Assembly (NCBI RefSeq): GCF_900107925.1
Contig: NZ_FNUJ01000008.1
Location: 397,639 to 461,638 of the forward strand
Origin: Amycolatopsis pretoriensis
Lineage (GTDB): Bacteria > Actinomycetota > Actinomycetes > Mycobacteriales > Pseudonocardiaceae
Length of the DNA stretch: 64,000 nt
Direction of reading: 5' to 3'
The translations under genes were made by a program, and so were the position numbers. Positions within the stretch are counted from its first letter, which is position 1. Every line of letters starts with the position of its first letter. Shown here piece by piece: positions 36,708 to 44,345 of this stretch. The notes beneath the pieces are model-generated. The model worked only from the letters and a program-made list of their open reading frames with translations. It did not search any database and was not told where the DNA came from.

Positions 36708-38141
36708 TCAGACGGTGGCGGTGACGAGGTCTTCCGGCGACGACAGCGTGCCCCGCACGGCCGTGGCGGCGGCCACGAGCGGCGAGACCAGGTGCGTCCG
36801 GCCGCCCTTGCCCTGCCGGCCCTCGAAGTTGCGGTTCGACGTCGACGCGCTGCGCTCGCCCGGCTTCAGCTGGTCCGGGTTCATGCCGAGGCACATCGAG
36901 CAGCCCGCCTGCCGCCATTCGGCGCCGGCCGCGGTGAAGACCTCGTCGAGGCCCTCCTCCTCGGCCGCCTTGCGGACCCGCATGGAGCCGGGAACCACCA
37001 GCATCCGGACCGAGTCCGCCACTTTCCGACCGCGCAGCACCTCGGCCGCCGCCCGCAGGTCCTCGATCCGGCCGTTCGTGCAGGAGCCGAGGAAGACGGT
37101 GTCCACGGCGATCTCGCGCAGCGGCGTCCCGGGCGTCAAGTCCATGTAGGACAGGGCTTTTTCAGCGGCGATGCGGTCGTTCTCGTCCGGGATCTGCTCC
37201 GGGTCGGGCACGTCGGCGCCCAGCGGGAGACCCTGGCCGGGGTTGGTGCCCCAGGTCACGAACGGCGTGAGCTCGTTCGCGTCGAGGTGCACTTCGGCGT
37301 CGAACTCGGCACCGTCGTCGGTGCGCAGCTGCCGCCAGTTCTCCACCGCCGCGTCCCAGTCGGCGCCCCGCGGCGCGTGCGGACGGCCCTTCAGGTAGGC
37401 GAACGTCGTCTCGTCCGGCGCGATCATCCCGGCGCGGGCGCCGGCCTCGATCGACATGTTGCAGACGGTCATCCGGGCTTCCATCGACAGCGCTTCGATG
37501 GCCTTGCCGCGGTACTCCAGGATGTAGCCCTGCCCGCCGCCGGTGCCGATCTTCGCGATCACCGCGAGGATGACGTCCTTCGCCGTGACGCCGGGCCGCA
37601 GCTCGCCGTCGACCGTGATCGCCATCGTCTTGAACGGCCGCAGCGGCAGCGTCTGCGTGGCGAGCACGTGCTCGACCTCGGACGTCCCGATGCCGAAGGC
37701 GATGCCGCCGAACGCGCCGTGCGTGGAGGTGTGGCTGTCGCCGCAGACCACGGTCATGCCGGGCTGCGTCAGGCCGAGCTGCGGGCCGATGACGTGCACG
37801 ATGCCCTGCTCGGCGTCACCCATCGGGTGCAGCCGGACGCCGAACTCCTTGCAGTTGCGGCGAAGGGTGTCGACCTGGGTGCGCGAGACCGGGTCGGCGA
37901 TGGGGAGCTCGATGTCGACGGTCGGGACGTTGTGGTCCTCGGTCGCGATGGTCAGGTCGGGGCGGCGCACCGGCCGCCCGGCCAGGCGGAGGCCGTCGAA
38001 GGCCTGCGGGCTGGTCACTTCGTGCAGCAGGTGGAGGTCGATGTAGAGGAGGTCCGGCTCGGCGCCTTCGCCTCGGCGCACGAGGTGGCTTTCCCACACC
38101 TTCTCCGCGAGCGTGCGGGCCTTGCCGGTCGGGCTGGTCAT
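36708..38141 (-). CDS. leuC: 3-isopropylmalate dehydratase large subunit
   Basis: LeuC (477 residues) carries the 4Fe-4S cluster. Aconitase-type Cys residues are in FLGSCTNGRIEDLR and GCSMCLGMNPDQL. ATG 38141 with AAGGAG upstream is chosen. The open frame runs further toward 38486 but enters the divergent IclR gene. It is divergent from the IclR regulator with about 143 bp between, which is the standard leuCD-regulator layout. Confidence 0.97.
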   Translation of the reverse strand: MTSPTGKARTLAEKVWESHLVRRGEGAEPDLLYIDLHLLHEVTSPQAFDGLRLAGRPVRRPDLTIATEDHNVPTVDIELPIADPVSRTQVDTLRRNCKEFGVRLHPMGDAEQGIVHVIGPQLGLTQPGMTVVCGDSHTSTHGAFGGIAFGIGTSEVEHVLATQTLPLRPFKTMAITVDGELRPGVTAKDVILAVIAKIGTGGGQGYILEYRGKAIEALSMEARMTVCNMSIEAGARAGMIAPDETTFAYLKGRPHAPRGADWDAAVENWRQLRTDDGAEFDAEVHLDANELTPFVTWGTNPGQGLPLGADVPDPEQIPDENDRIAAEKALSYMDLTPGTPLREIAVDTVFLGSCTNGRIEDLRAAAEVLRGRKVADSVRMLVVPGSMRVRKAAEEEGLDEVFTAAGAEWRQAGCSMCLGMNPDQLKPGERSASTSNRNFEGRQGKGGRTHLVSPLVAAATAVRGTLSSPEDLVTATV

Positions 38142-38248
38142 CTCCGGCTCCTTCCACGGTTCGACGTCGGAACTCGGGCGCGCACCTGCGGAACGGATGC
38201 GAGCCGCGAAGGAAGGGCGCAGCTCGAGTTCAGGGTTTTCCCAGATGC

Positions 38249-38278
38249 TGGACTTCCCAAAGTGCGGGACGCTAGTAT
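38249..38278 (+). promoter_or_regulatory. iclR promoter, leaderless
   Basis: TGGACT (38249-38254), an 18-bp spacer and TAGTAT (38273-38278). The -10 ends six bases before the GTG at 38285, so the mRNA would be leaderless. The region also holds the control sites for the divergent leuCD operon. Confidence 0.55.
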
Positions 38279-38284
38279 CGGGTC

Positions 38285-38986
38285 GTGGGACAGCATAGCG
38301 GTATCGGAGTACTGGACAAAGCAGTGGCCGTCCTGCAGGCGGTCGCGGACGACCCCTGCGGCCTCGCGGAACTGTGCACGCGGACGGGCCTGCCCCGGGC
38401 CACCGCGCACCGGCTCGCGGTCGGGCTCGAGGTGCACCGGCTGCTGCGCCGCGGTCCGGACGGCCGCTGGCGTCCCGGTACCGCACTGGCCGAATTGGCG
38501 GGCGGTTCGACGGACCCGCTGCTCGACGCGGCCGGTGTGGTGCTGCCGAAGCTGCGGGACGTCACGGGCGAAAGCGTTCAGCTCTACCGCCGCGACGGCG
38601 TCCAGCGCGTGTGCGTCGCGACCGCGGAACCCCCGTCCGGCCTGCGCGACACCGTCCCGGTCGGATCCCGGCTGCCGATGACGGCCGGCTCGGGCGCGAA
38701 GGTCCTCGCCGCGTGGGCGGATCCGCACACGCAGCGCACGATCCTGGCCGACGCGGTTTTCGGCGAGCGGACTCTCCTGGAAGTGCGGCGCCGCGGGTGG
38801 GCGCAGTCCGTCGCCGAGCGCGAGCCCGGTGTGGCGAGCATCTCGGCGCCGGTCCGCGACTCCGCGGGCACGGTCGTGGCCGCGGTGTCGGTGTCCGGCC
38901 CGATCGAGCGCATCGGCCGCAAGCCGGGCGCGCGCTGGGCCGCGGACCTGCTCGCCGCCGCGGACGCGTTGCAGGAACGGCTCTGA
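38285..38986 (+). CDS. IclR-family regulator of leucine operon (NdgR/LtbR-like)
   Basis: A 233-residue IclR protein. The winged helix has LAELCTRTGLPRATAHRLAV (about residues 26-45) and the effector domain contains SGAKVLAAWA and VAEREPGVASISAPV. In actinobacteria the IclR gene divergent from leuCD encodes the NdgR/LtbR class that controls branched-chain amino acid and nitrogen genes. That role is inferred from position. Confidence 0.93.
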   Translation: MGQHSGIGVLDKAVAVLQAVADDPCGLAELCTRTGLPRATAHRLAVGLEVHRLLRRGPDGRWRPGTALAELAGGSTDPLLDAAGVVLPKLRDVTGESVQLYRRDGVQRVCVATAEPPSGLRDTVPVGSRLPMTAGSGAKVLAAWADPHTQRTILADAVFGERTLLEVRRRGWAQSVAEREPGVASISAPVRDSAGTVVAAVSVSGPIERIGRKPGARWAADLLAAADALQERL

Positions 38987-39000
38987 ATTCCGGTCAGGAG

Positions 39001-39315
39001 TCAGGCTTGGCCGGTTTCGAAGCGCGCCACCTTGCCGTCGCGAACGGTGAACGCCCACCGCGTCCGCATGGCGCCCCACGTCGAGTTCGAGTAGTTCGCG
39101 ACGAACCGCCTCCCTTCGTCCTGGGCGGTTTCGACCTCCAGGTGGCCCTGGCTGGAGAAGATCTCCTTTTCGGTCCACTCCGCGAGGTCCCGGTCGGTGC
39201 CGTCGTCGGACATCGTCGCGTCGGGCGTCAGCGCGGCCCGGAACGCTGTGCGGTCGCCCGCGTTCAGCGCGTCTACGAACGCGCGCACGGCCGGGTCTTC
39301 GATCTGGTTCGTCAT
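39001..39315 (-). CDS. SnoaL/NTF2-like fold small protein
   Basis: A 104-residue protein with the pattern of NTF2-like proteins: DPAVRAFVDALNAGDRTAFRA at the start and TRWAFTVRDGKVARFETGQA at the end. These proteins are diverse (isomerases, ketosteroid-like enzymes, immunity factors), so no activity is claimed. The ribosome site is weak. It converges on the IclR gene, ending 14 bases from it. Confidence 0.8.
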   Translation of the reverse strand: MTNQIEDPAVRAFVDALNAGDRTAFRAALTPDATMSDDGTDRDLAEWTEKEIFSSQGHLEVETAQDEGRRFVANYSNSTWGAMRTRWAFTVRDGKVARFETGQA

Positions 39316-39415
39316 GGCGTCATCGTGCACCGTTCGGGGGAACCTCGCGAAAACCGCGTATTCGGTGACGGCGCTCACGTCTCCTCCAGGACAGCACCAC
39401 GGAGGGGGAACGACC

Positions 39416-39661
39416 ATGTTGAACAGAAGGGCACTGGCGATGCTGCGGGCGGTCGGCGCCGGGCGGGCCGAGCTGACCTGCAGCTGCGAACCGGACCTGC
39501 GGGTCGACGGGCTGCCGTGCTGCGACCAGGCGACGGCCCACGAGCTGGCGCGGGCGGGGCTGATCCGGCCGGCCCGCGCGGCGGCGCTCGGGCAGTGGAC
39601 GCGCGCGGAGCTGACCGACGACGGCCGGCTCGCGCTGGGCGGAACGCTCGCCGCGGCGTGA
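39416..39661 (+). CDS. Small hypothetical protein with CxC/CC motif
   Basis: An 81-residue protein of unknown function. It has four Cys (LTCSCEPDL and LPCCDQATAHEL), possibly a metal site, and a following helix-rich part (LARAGLIRPARAAALGQW). A good GGAGGGGG site lies just before ATG 39416. Its composition suggests a small regulator-like protein, but no family was recognised. Confidence 0.7.
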   Translation: MLNRRALAMLRAVGAGRAELTCSCEPDLRVDGLPCCDQATAHELARAGLIRPARAAALGQWTRAELTDDGRLALGGTLAAA

Positions 39662-39713
39662 CGCAACCGGCGGAGCCCCTCGCGCGTGTAGTCGCAAACG
39701 GTGAGGGGACGCC

Positions 39714-40286
39714 ATGAGGATCGTGCCGGGTTTGCTGGGGGCCTGCCTGCTGCTGACCGCGTGTTCGGAGCCCGGTCCATCGGCACCACCGCCGACGGTG
39801 ACGGTGACCGCGCCGGTGTCGCCGCCGTCGGTGGAACCGGCGACGCTCGCGTGGCTGGACGGTTTCTGCTCGGTGATCCACGACTACCGGAAGCGCAACA
39901 ACGCGGAGGTGGCCCCGGGAACGGCGGAGCCGGGCTCGGTCGAGGAGGTGCAGAAGACGCTGAGCCAGGAGCTGGGCGGCATCGCGGACCGGACGGGCGA
40001 GGTGGTCGACCGCCTGAAGGCGCTCCCGCCGGCGCCGGAACCCCTGGCGGAGACGGTCCGGCAGGCGTTCGTGAAGAAGTACACGACATCCCACAACCGC
40101 GCGCGCGACGCGAAGACGGCTTTGGACGGCGCGAAGCCGGGCGACGTGGCTTCGCAGGACCCGGCGATGAAGGCGCTGGAGCAGGCGCAGCTGGACTTGG
40201 ACGGCACGTACGACCCGGTGGCCCCGCTGGCCGAGTCCCAGGAGCTGCTGACCGCCGCGGCCAGCGCACCGGGCTGCAAGGCCTGA
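39714..40286 (+). CDS. Putative lipoprotein
   Basis: A 190-residue lipoprotein. The lipobox LLTAC lies at residues 13-17, followed by a Pro/Thr/Val-rich spacer. The mature part is mostly helical (LDGFCSVIHDYRKRNN; EEVQKTLSQELGG) and ends with a Cys (APGCKA) that could pair with the inner Cys. No family identified. GAGGGG precedes the ATG. Confidence 0.82.
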   Translation: MRIVPGLLGACLLLTACSEPGPSAPPPTVTVTAPVSPPSVEPATLAWLDGFCSVIHDYRKRNNAEVAPGTAEPGSVEEVQKTLSQELGGIADRTGEVVDRLKALPPAPEPLAETVRQAFVKKYTTSHNRARDAKTALDGAKPGDVASQDPAMKALEQAQLDLDGTYDPVAPLAESQELLTAAASAPGCKA

Positions 40287-40380
40287 AGCGGACGCCCCGC
40301 CGTCACCAGACCCCGCCCGTCTGGGGCAGGGTCCGGGCGGAGACGCGGGCAGGCCGCCGTTGACCGGCTCGCCGGAATCC

Positions 40381-40594
40381 TGAATGACTCATTCGGGACT
40401 TGGGAGTTCGGGGCTCCGGCAAAGTCGTAATGGCCTCGGCAACGGGCCCCGCGAAAGTCTTGAATGAGTCATTCAGGACCTCTGAAGACCTGAATGACTC
40501 ATTCAAGACACCGCCGGAGCCGCTGCGAAACGGGCCGGCGCGACTTTGCCGGACCCCGCCCTCCCTGGGGGGCTGCCCCGCTTCCAGCGTATCG
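40381..40594. repeat. MITE-like palindromic repeat locus
   Basis: Three TGAATGACTCATTCA-type 15-mers (40381-40395 with one mismatch, 40461-40475, 40491-40505), alternating in strand, are bracketed by inverted copies of CGACTTTGCCGGA (40411-40427 inverted, 40541-40553 forward), then the tail gccctccctgggg ... gcgtatcg to 40594. The tail matches 27688-27738. The whole 40287-40681 gap between the lipoprotein and GH3 genes has no coding frame. Confidence 0.8.
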
Positions 40595-40681
40595 GGCCCC
40601 TCCGACGAAAAGCCGTGTGAAGCCACCGCCCGGGCGTACTGATCCACATCACGCCCGGGCTGTGGACAACTCCTCCCGACG

Positions 40682-42745
40682 TCAGCGGCGCACGAGCGGC
40701 GCCCGCAGCGGCAACGACCGCGACGAGTCGCCCACCTGGACCGTGAACCCGCCCTTCACCGGCGCCCACGCGTGGCTGCTCGCGTCCCACGCCGAAAAGT
40801 CGCGCTCGTCCAGGTGGATCGTCACCCTGCGGGACTGCCCCGGGGCCAGCTCCACCCGCGAAAACCCCTTCAGCTGCCGCGGCGGTTCGCCCGCGGCCGC
40901 CGGGAACCCGAGGTACAGCTGGGCCACCTCCGCACCCGCGCGGTGGCCCGTGTTCCGGACCGTGAACGTCGCCGTCGCGCCGTCGCCCGTCGAGCGCACC
41001 GACAAGCCCGAGAACGCGAACGTCGTGTACGACAAGCCGTACCCGAACGGGAACAGCGGCGCGCGGCCCTGCGCGTCGAACCAGCGGTAGCCGACCTGCA
41101 GCCCCTCCGAGTACTCCGCGACCCCGTTCACGCCCGGGAACTGCGCCGCCGTGTTGGCCGGGGTGTCCGCGTCCGCCGCGGGGAACGTGATCGGCAGCTT
41201 CGCCGACGGGTTGACGTCGCCGAACAGCACGCTCGCCACCGCGGCGCCGTCCTGCTGACCGGGGTACCACGCCTGCAGGATCGCCGGCACCGACGACGCC
41301 CACGGCATCAGCACCGGGCCGCCGCTCTTCACCACGACGACCGTGCGCGGGTTCGCCGCCGCGACCGCCGCCACCAGGGCGTCCTGCGTGCCGTCCAAGG
41401 CCAGGCTCGGCCGGTCCTTGCCCTCGGTTTCGTTGTCGCCGACCATCACGACGGCGACGTCGGAAGTCCCCGCCAGCGAAGCCGCGCGGGCCGGGTCGCT
41501 GCCGTCGTCCAGCGTCACCGCGGCTCCCGGGACCCGGGCCCGCAGCCCGGGCAACGGGTCCACTGTGGACGTCGGGATGACGGCGGAGCTGCCGCCCCCG
41601 CCGGTCTTGGCCTTGGTGGCGAACGGGCCGATCAGCGCGATCGACTTCACCGCGCGGTCGTCGAGCGGGAGCTGGGCGTGCTCGTTGCGCAGCAGCACCA
41701 TGCCGCGTTCGGCGAACTGCTTCGCGGCGGCGTCGTGCTCCGCGACCGGCAACGGCGTGAGCACCGGCGGGCGGTCGAACTGCCCGAACGCGAACATCGT
41801 CCGGAACCGCGGCAGGAGCAGCTGGTCGACGCGCTGTTCGCTGACCTGCCCGGCGAGCACGGCCTGCTTCATCTTCTCGCCGTACCACGTGCCGTCGATC
41901 ATCTCGAGGTTCATGCCCGCGTTCGCCGAGCCGACGGTGCTGTGCGCGGCACCCCAGTCCGACTGGACGAACCCCTTGAAGCCCCAGTCGTCGCGCAGCT
42001 TGTCCTGCAGCAGCGCCGGGTTCTCGCACGTGAAGACGCCGTTGATCTTGGGGTAGGCGCACATCACCGAGCCCGCGTGGCCTTCGGTGACGGCCTGCTC
42101 GAAGTGGGGCAGGTACAGCTCGTTGAGGGTGCGCTCGTCGATGTGCTCGTCGATGCTCTGGCGCTGGGTCTCCTGGTTGTTCGCCGCGTAGTGCTTGACC
42201 TCGGCGATGGTGCCGTTCTCCTGGATGCCGCGGATGTCGGCGGCGCCCATGGCCCCGACGAGGACCGGGTCTTCGCCCATGCCTTCGAAGGTCCGGCCGT
42301 TGCGCGGGACGCGGGCGATGTTGATGTCCGGTCCTTCGGACACGTTGTGCGCGAGCGCGCGGGTTTCGTCGCCGACCAGGCGGCCGTATCGGCGCGCGAG
42401 GCCGGTGTCGAACGTCGACGCGAGCGCCATCGTGGCCGGCAGCGCGGTGGCCGGTTTCTGCGGCTTGTCGTCGGCCGGCCCCATGCCGGCGGGGCCGTTG
42501 GCGATCCGGAAGCCGGGCACGCCGAGGCGCGGGATCGGCGGGACGAACCGCTGGTGCTGCGCGTCGGGCTGCAGGTGCAGCTGGGAGATCTTCTCGTCGA
42601 GGGTCATCGCGGCGACGAGCTCCGCGGCGCGCCGATCGGGCGGCTGGCGGGCATCGCGCCAGGGTTGCGCGTCCGCGAGCGCCGTGGCCGGCGCCGCGAG
42701 CGACAACCCCAGTACCGCGGCAAGAACAAGCCGGCCGGTGCGCAT
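40682..42745 (-). CDS. Secreted beta-glucosidase, glycoside hydrolase family 3
   Basis: A 687-residue enzyme. A signal peptide (LVLAAVLGLSLAAPATALA) precedes the GH3 N-domain, with the nucleophile Asp in FVQSDWGAAHST. The C-domain (ALIGPFATKAKTGGGGSS) and a fibronectin-III-like end domain (EVAQLYLGFPAAAGEPP) complete the layout. Likely substrates are beta-linked glucosides or xylosides. GGGAG lies upstream of the ATG. It is monocistronic. Confidence 0.94.
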   Translation of the reverse strand: MRTGRLVLAAVLGLSLAAPATALADAQPWRDARQPPDRRAAELVAAMTLDEKISQLHLQPDAQHQRFVPPIPRLGVPGFRIANGPAGMGPADDKPQKPATALPATMALASTFDTGLARRYGRLVGDETRALAHNVSEGPDINIARVPRNGRTFEGMGEDPVLVGAMGAADIRGIQENGTIAEVKHYAANNQETQRQSIDEHIDERTLNELYLPHFEQAVTEGHAGSVMCAYPKINGVFTCENPALLQDKLRDDWGFKGFVQSDWGAAHSTVGSANAGMNLEMIDGTWYGEKMKQAVLAGQVSEQRVDQLLLPRFRTMFAFGQFDRPPVLTPLPVAEHDAAAKQFAERGMVLLRNEHAQLPLDDRAVKSIALIGPFATKAKTGGGGSSAVIPTSTVDPLPGLRARVPGAAVTLDDGSDPARAASLAGTSDVAVVMVGDNETEGKDRPSLALDGTQDALVAAVAAANPRTVVVVKSGGPVLMPWASSVPAILQAWYPGQQDGAAVASVLFGDVNPSAKLPITFPAADADTPANTAAQFPGVNGVAEYSEGLQVGYRWFDAQGRAPLFPFGYGLSYTTFAFSGLSVRSTGDGATATFTVRNTGHRAGAEVAQLYLGFPAAAGEPPRQLKGFSRVELAPGQSRRVTIHLDERDFSAWDASSHAWAPVKGGFTVQVGDSSRSLPLRAPLVRR

Positions 42746-42908
42746 CGCGGTCTCCCTCGCGGTCGAACGGGATCAACGGCGGACAAGTTAACGCATACGT
42801 GACCAGGAAACATAGACTCGATAGTCGTTCACGTACTTGAACATCGGTGCGGCTCAACCGTTTCCCCGGCTCAAGCGTGGAGTGGCCATGCGAAAGAGGG
42901 GATCGAGC

Positions 42909-43256
42909 ATGGTGAAGAAAGCACTGATCGGCCTAATGACGGCGGGGGCGCTCCTTTCGGCGGCACCGGCGCACGCGGACCAGGCGGTGGTGTGGTCGCT
43001 GACCCAGTTCACCGAGCCGGCCGGGCAGGTCCAGGCGGTCGTGTTCTCGGAGTGGGAAGTGGGCTGCACGCCGAGCGGACCGGTGACGTCGAGGGGCTTC
43101 ACGGCGCCGCTGCAGTGGACGAAGGACGGCGAGTGGGGCCGGTTCGCCGGTTACGCGACGGCGGTCGAGCGGCCTGGGAAGTACTTGGCGGTGTTCCCGT
43201 GCGCGGACGGGCGGACGGCCACGGGTTCTTTCACGGTGACGCAGCCGACGGGCTGA
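42909..43256 (+). CDS. Small secreted protein
   Basis: About 115 residues with a clear signal peptide (MVKKALIGLMTAGALLSAAP, then AHA). The mature domain of about 90 residues is beta-rich and has two Cys (WEVGCTPSG; FPCADGRTATG) likely to be paired. No family recognised. GAGGGG precedes ATG 42909; ATG 42888 is an in-frame alternative with a GGAG site. Confidence 0.75.
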   Translation: MVKKALIGLMTAGALLSAAPAHADQAVVWSLTQFTEPAGQVQAVVFSEWEVGCTPSGPVTSRGFTAPLQWTKDGEWGRFAGYATAVERPGKYLAVFPCADGRTATGSFTVTQPTG

Positions 43257-43333
43257 CCGTCCACACAGGACTCCCCGGAGCGGGTGCTCCCCAGGCAGCG
43301 GCTCCGGGGGCCCGCCCACCCCAGAGGGCGGGT

Positions 43334-43365
43334 CCGGCCCGGCGGGATCGCTCCCGCCGGGCCGG
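43334..43365. terminator. Terminator hairpin of the SbcCD-HerA operon
   Basis: A perfect 14-bp stem (ccggcccggcggga at 43334-43347 and complement 43352-43365) with a four-base loop lies right at the end of the NurA-like gene, which stops at 43368. It also ends transcription from the left. Confidence 0.88.
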
Positions 43366-43367
43366 TC

Positions 43368-44345
43368 TCACCGGGTCGCGGCCCGCCGCAACGCCCGGTA
43401 GACGAACTGCTGGTCCCCCAGCCGATGCCGCAGATCCCGCTCCAGCCCGGCGATCGGATACAGGTTCTGCGGCGCCCGGGAGTCCTTGTACTCCACCGAC
43501 GCGAACCGCCCCAGCACCGACTGCGTCAGGTTCGCCAGCTCCGCCACCTCGGCACGCCCCAGATGCGGCGCCGCCTCGACCCGGACCACTCCCGACCACG
43601 GGGGCCCACCCACCGACGGCAGCCGCAGGTACCACGAGTGCCGGACCCACGTCGTGCCCATCAGGAACACCGGGGTCCGCTGGTGCGGCGCCAGCCCGCC
43701 GACCATCGCGTTCAGCTCACCCGGCAGGTACGTCGTCTGGTGGCTCTTGATGAACCCGACCGCCCGCGGCAGGTGCGTGCGGCCGCTCAACGGCCCGTCC
43801 ACCACCAGCAGGTCGGTGCCCACGTGGTCCGCGATCGCCGTCCGGGCCGCGACCGCCGTGTCCAGCTCCGCCTCCGCCAGCTGCTCCTGCAACGCCGACG
43901 ACAGCACCACCGCCAGTGGCTTGTCCTCCTTGGCCGTGGCGCGGAACGCGCGGTAGACCCCCGCCGTCGTCGCGATGTCGGCCGCCTCCGGGGCCACCGT
44001 GAACACCCCGCGCCGGACGTCCGTGCCGATCACGTGCGCCCGCCCGTCGCAGCAGCACACCACGCCCGCCGCGTAGGACGCGCACAGCCCGATCGACGCC
44101 GAGTTCGTCCCCTCCGGGTCGTCGATCCAGACGCGGGCGTCGATGCGGCGGACGCCGTCGACGAACAACACCGCGTCGGGCGGCGAAACCGGCGACGGGT
44201 CGATTGGGGCCCACTCCGCCATCGGCACCTCGACCTCGAGCTCGACCTCGGCACCCGAGCGCGCCAGCTCCTCGGCCTCCATCGAGCTGCCGTAGCCCGG
44301 GTCCCACGAGTCGACGCTGAAGTGCGTCCCGGCCACCGCCGTCAT
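43368..44345 (-). CDS. NurA-domain-like nuclease candidate
   Basis: A 325-residue protein. VLFVDGVRRIDARVW (about residues 59-73) resembles the metal-binding first motif of NurA 5'-3' nucleases, and LLVVDGPLSGRTHLP resembles a later acidic motif. NurA works with the HerA pump in archaea. This gene is the last of a HerA - SbcD - SbcC - NurA-like operon and its ATG overlaps the sbcC stop by 4 bases, which supports a resection role. Nuclease activity is inferred. Confidence 0.75.
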   Translation of the reverse strand: MTAVAGTHFSVDSWDPGYGSSMEAEELARSGAEVELEVEVPMAEWAPIDPSPVSPPDAVLFVDGVRRIDARVWIDDPEGTNSASIGLCASYAAGVVCCCDGRAHVIGTDVRRGVFTVAPEAADIATTAGVYRAFRATAKEDKPLAVVLSSALQEQLAEAELDTAVAARTAIADHVGTDLLVVDGPLSGRTHLPRAVGFIKSHQTTYLPGELNAMVGGLAPHQRTPVFLMGTTWVRHSWYLRLPSVGGPPWSGVVRVEAAPHLGRAEVAELANLTQSVLGRFASVEYKDSRAPQNLYPIAGLERDLRHRLGDQQFVYRALRRAATR

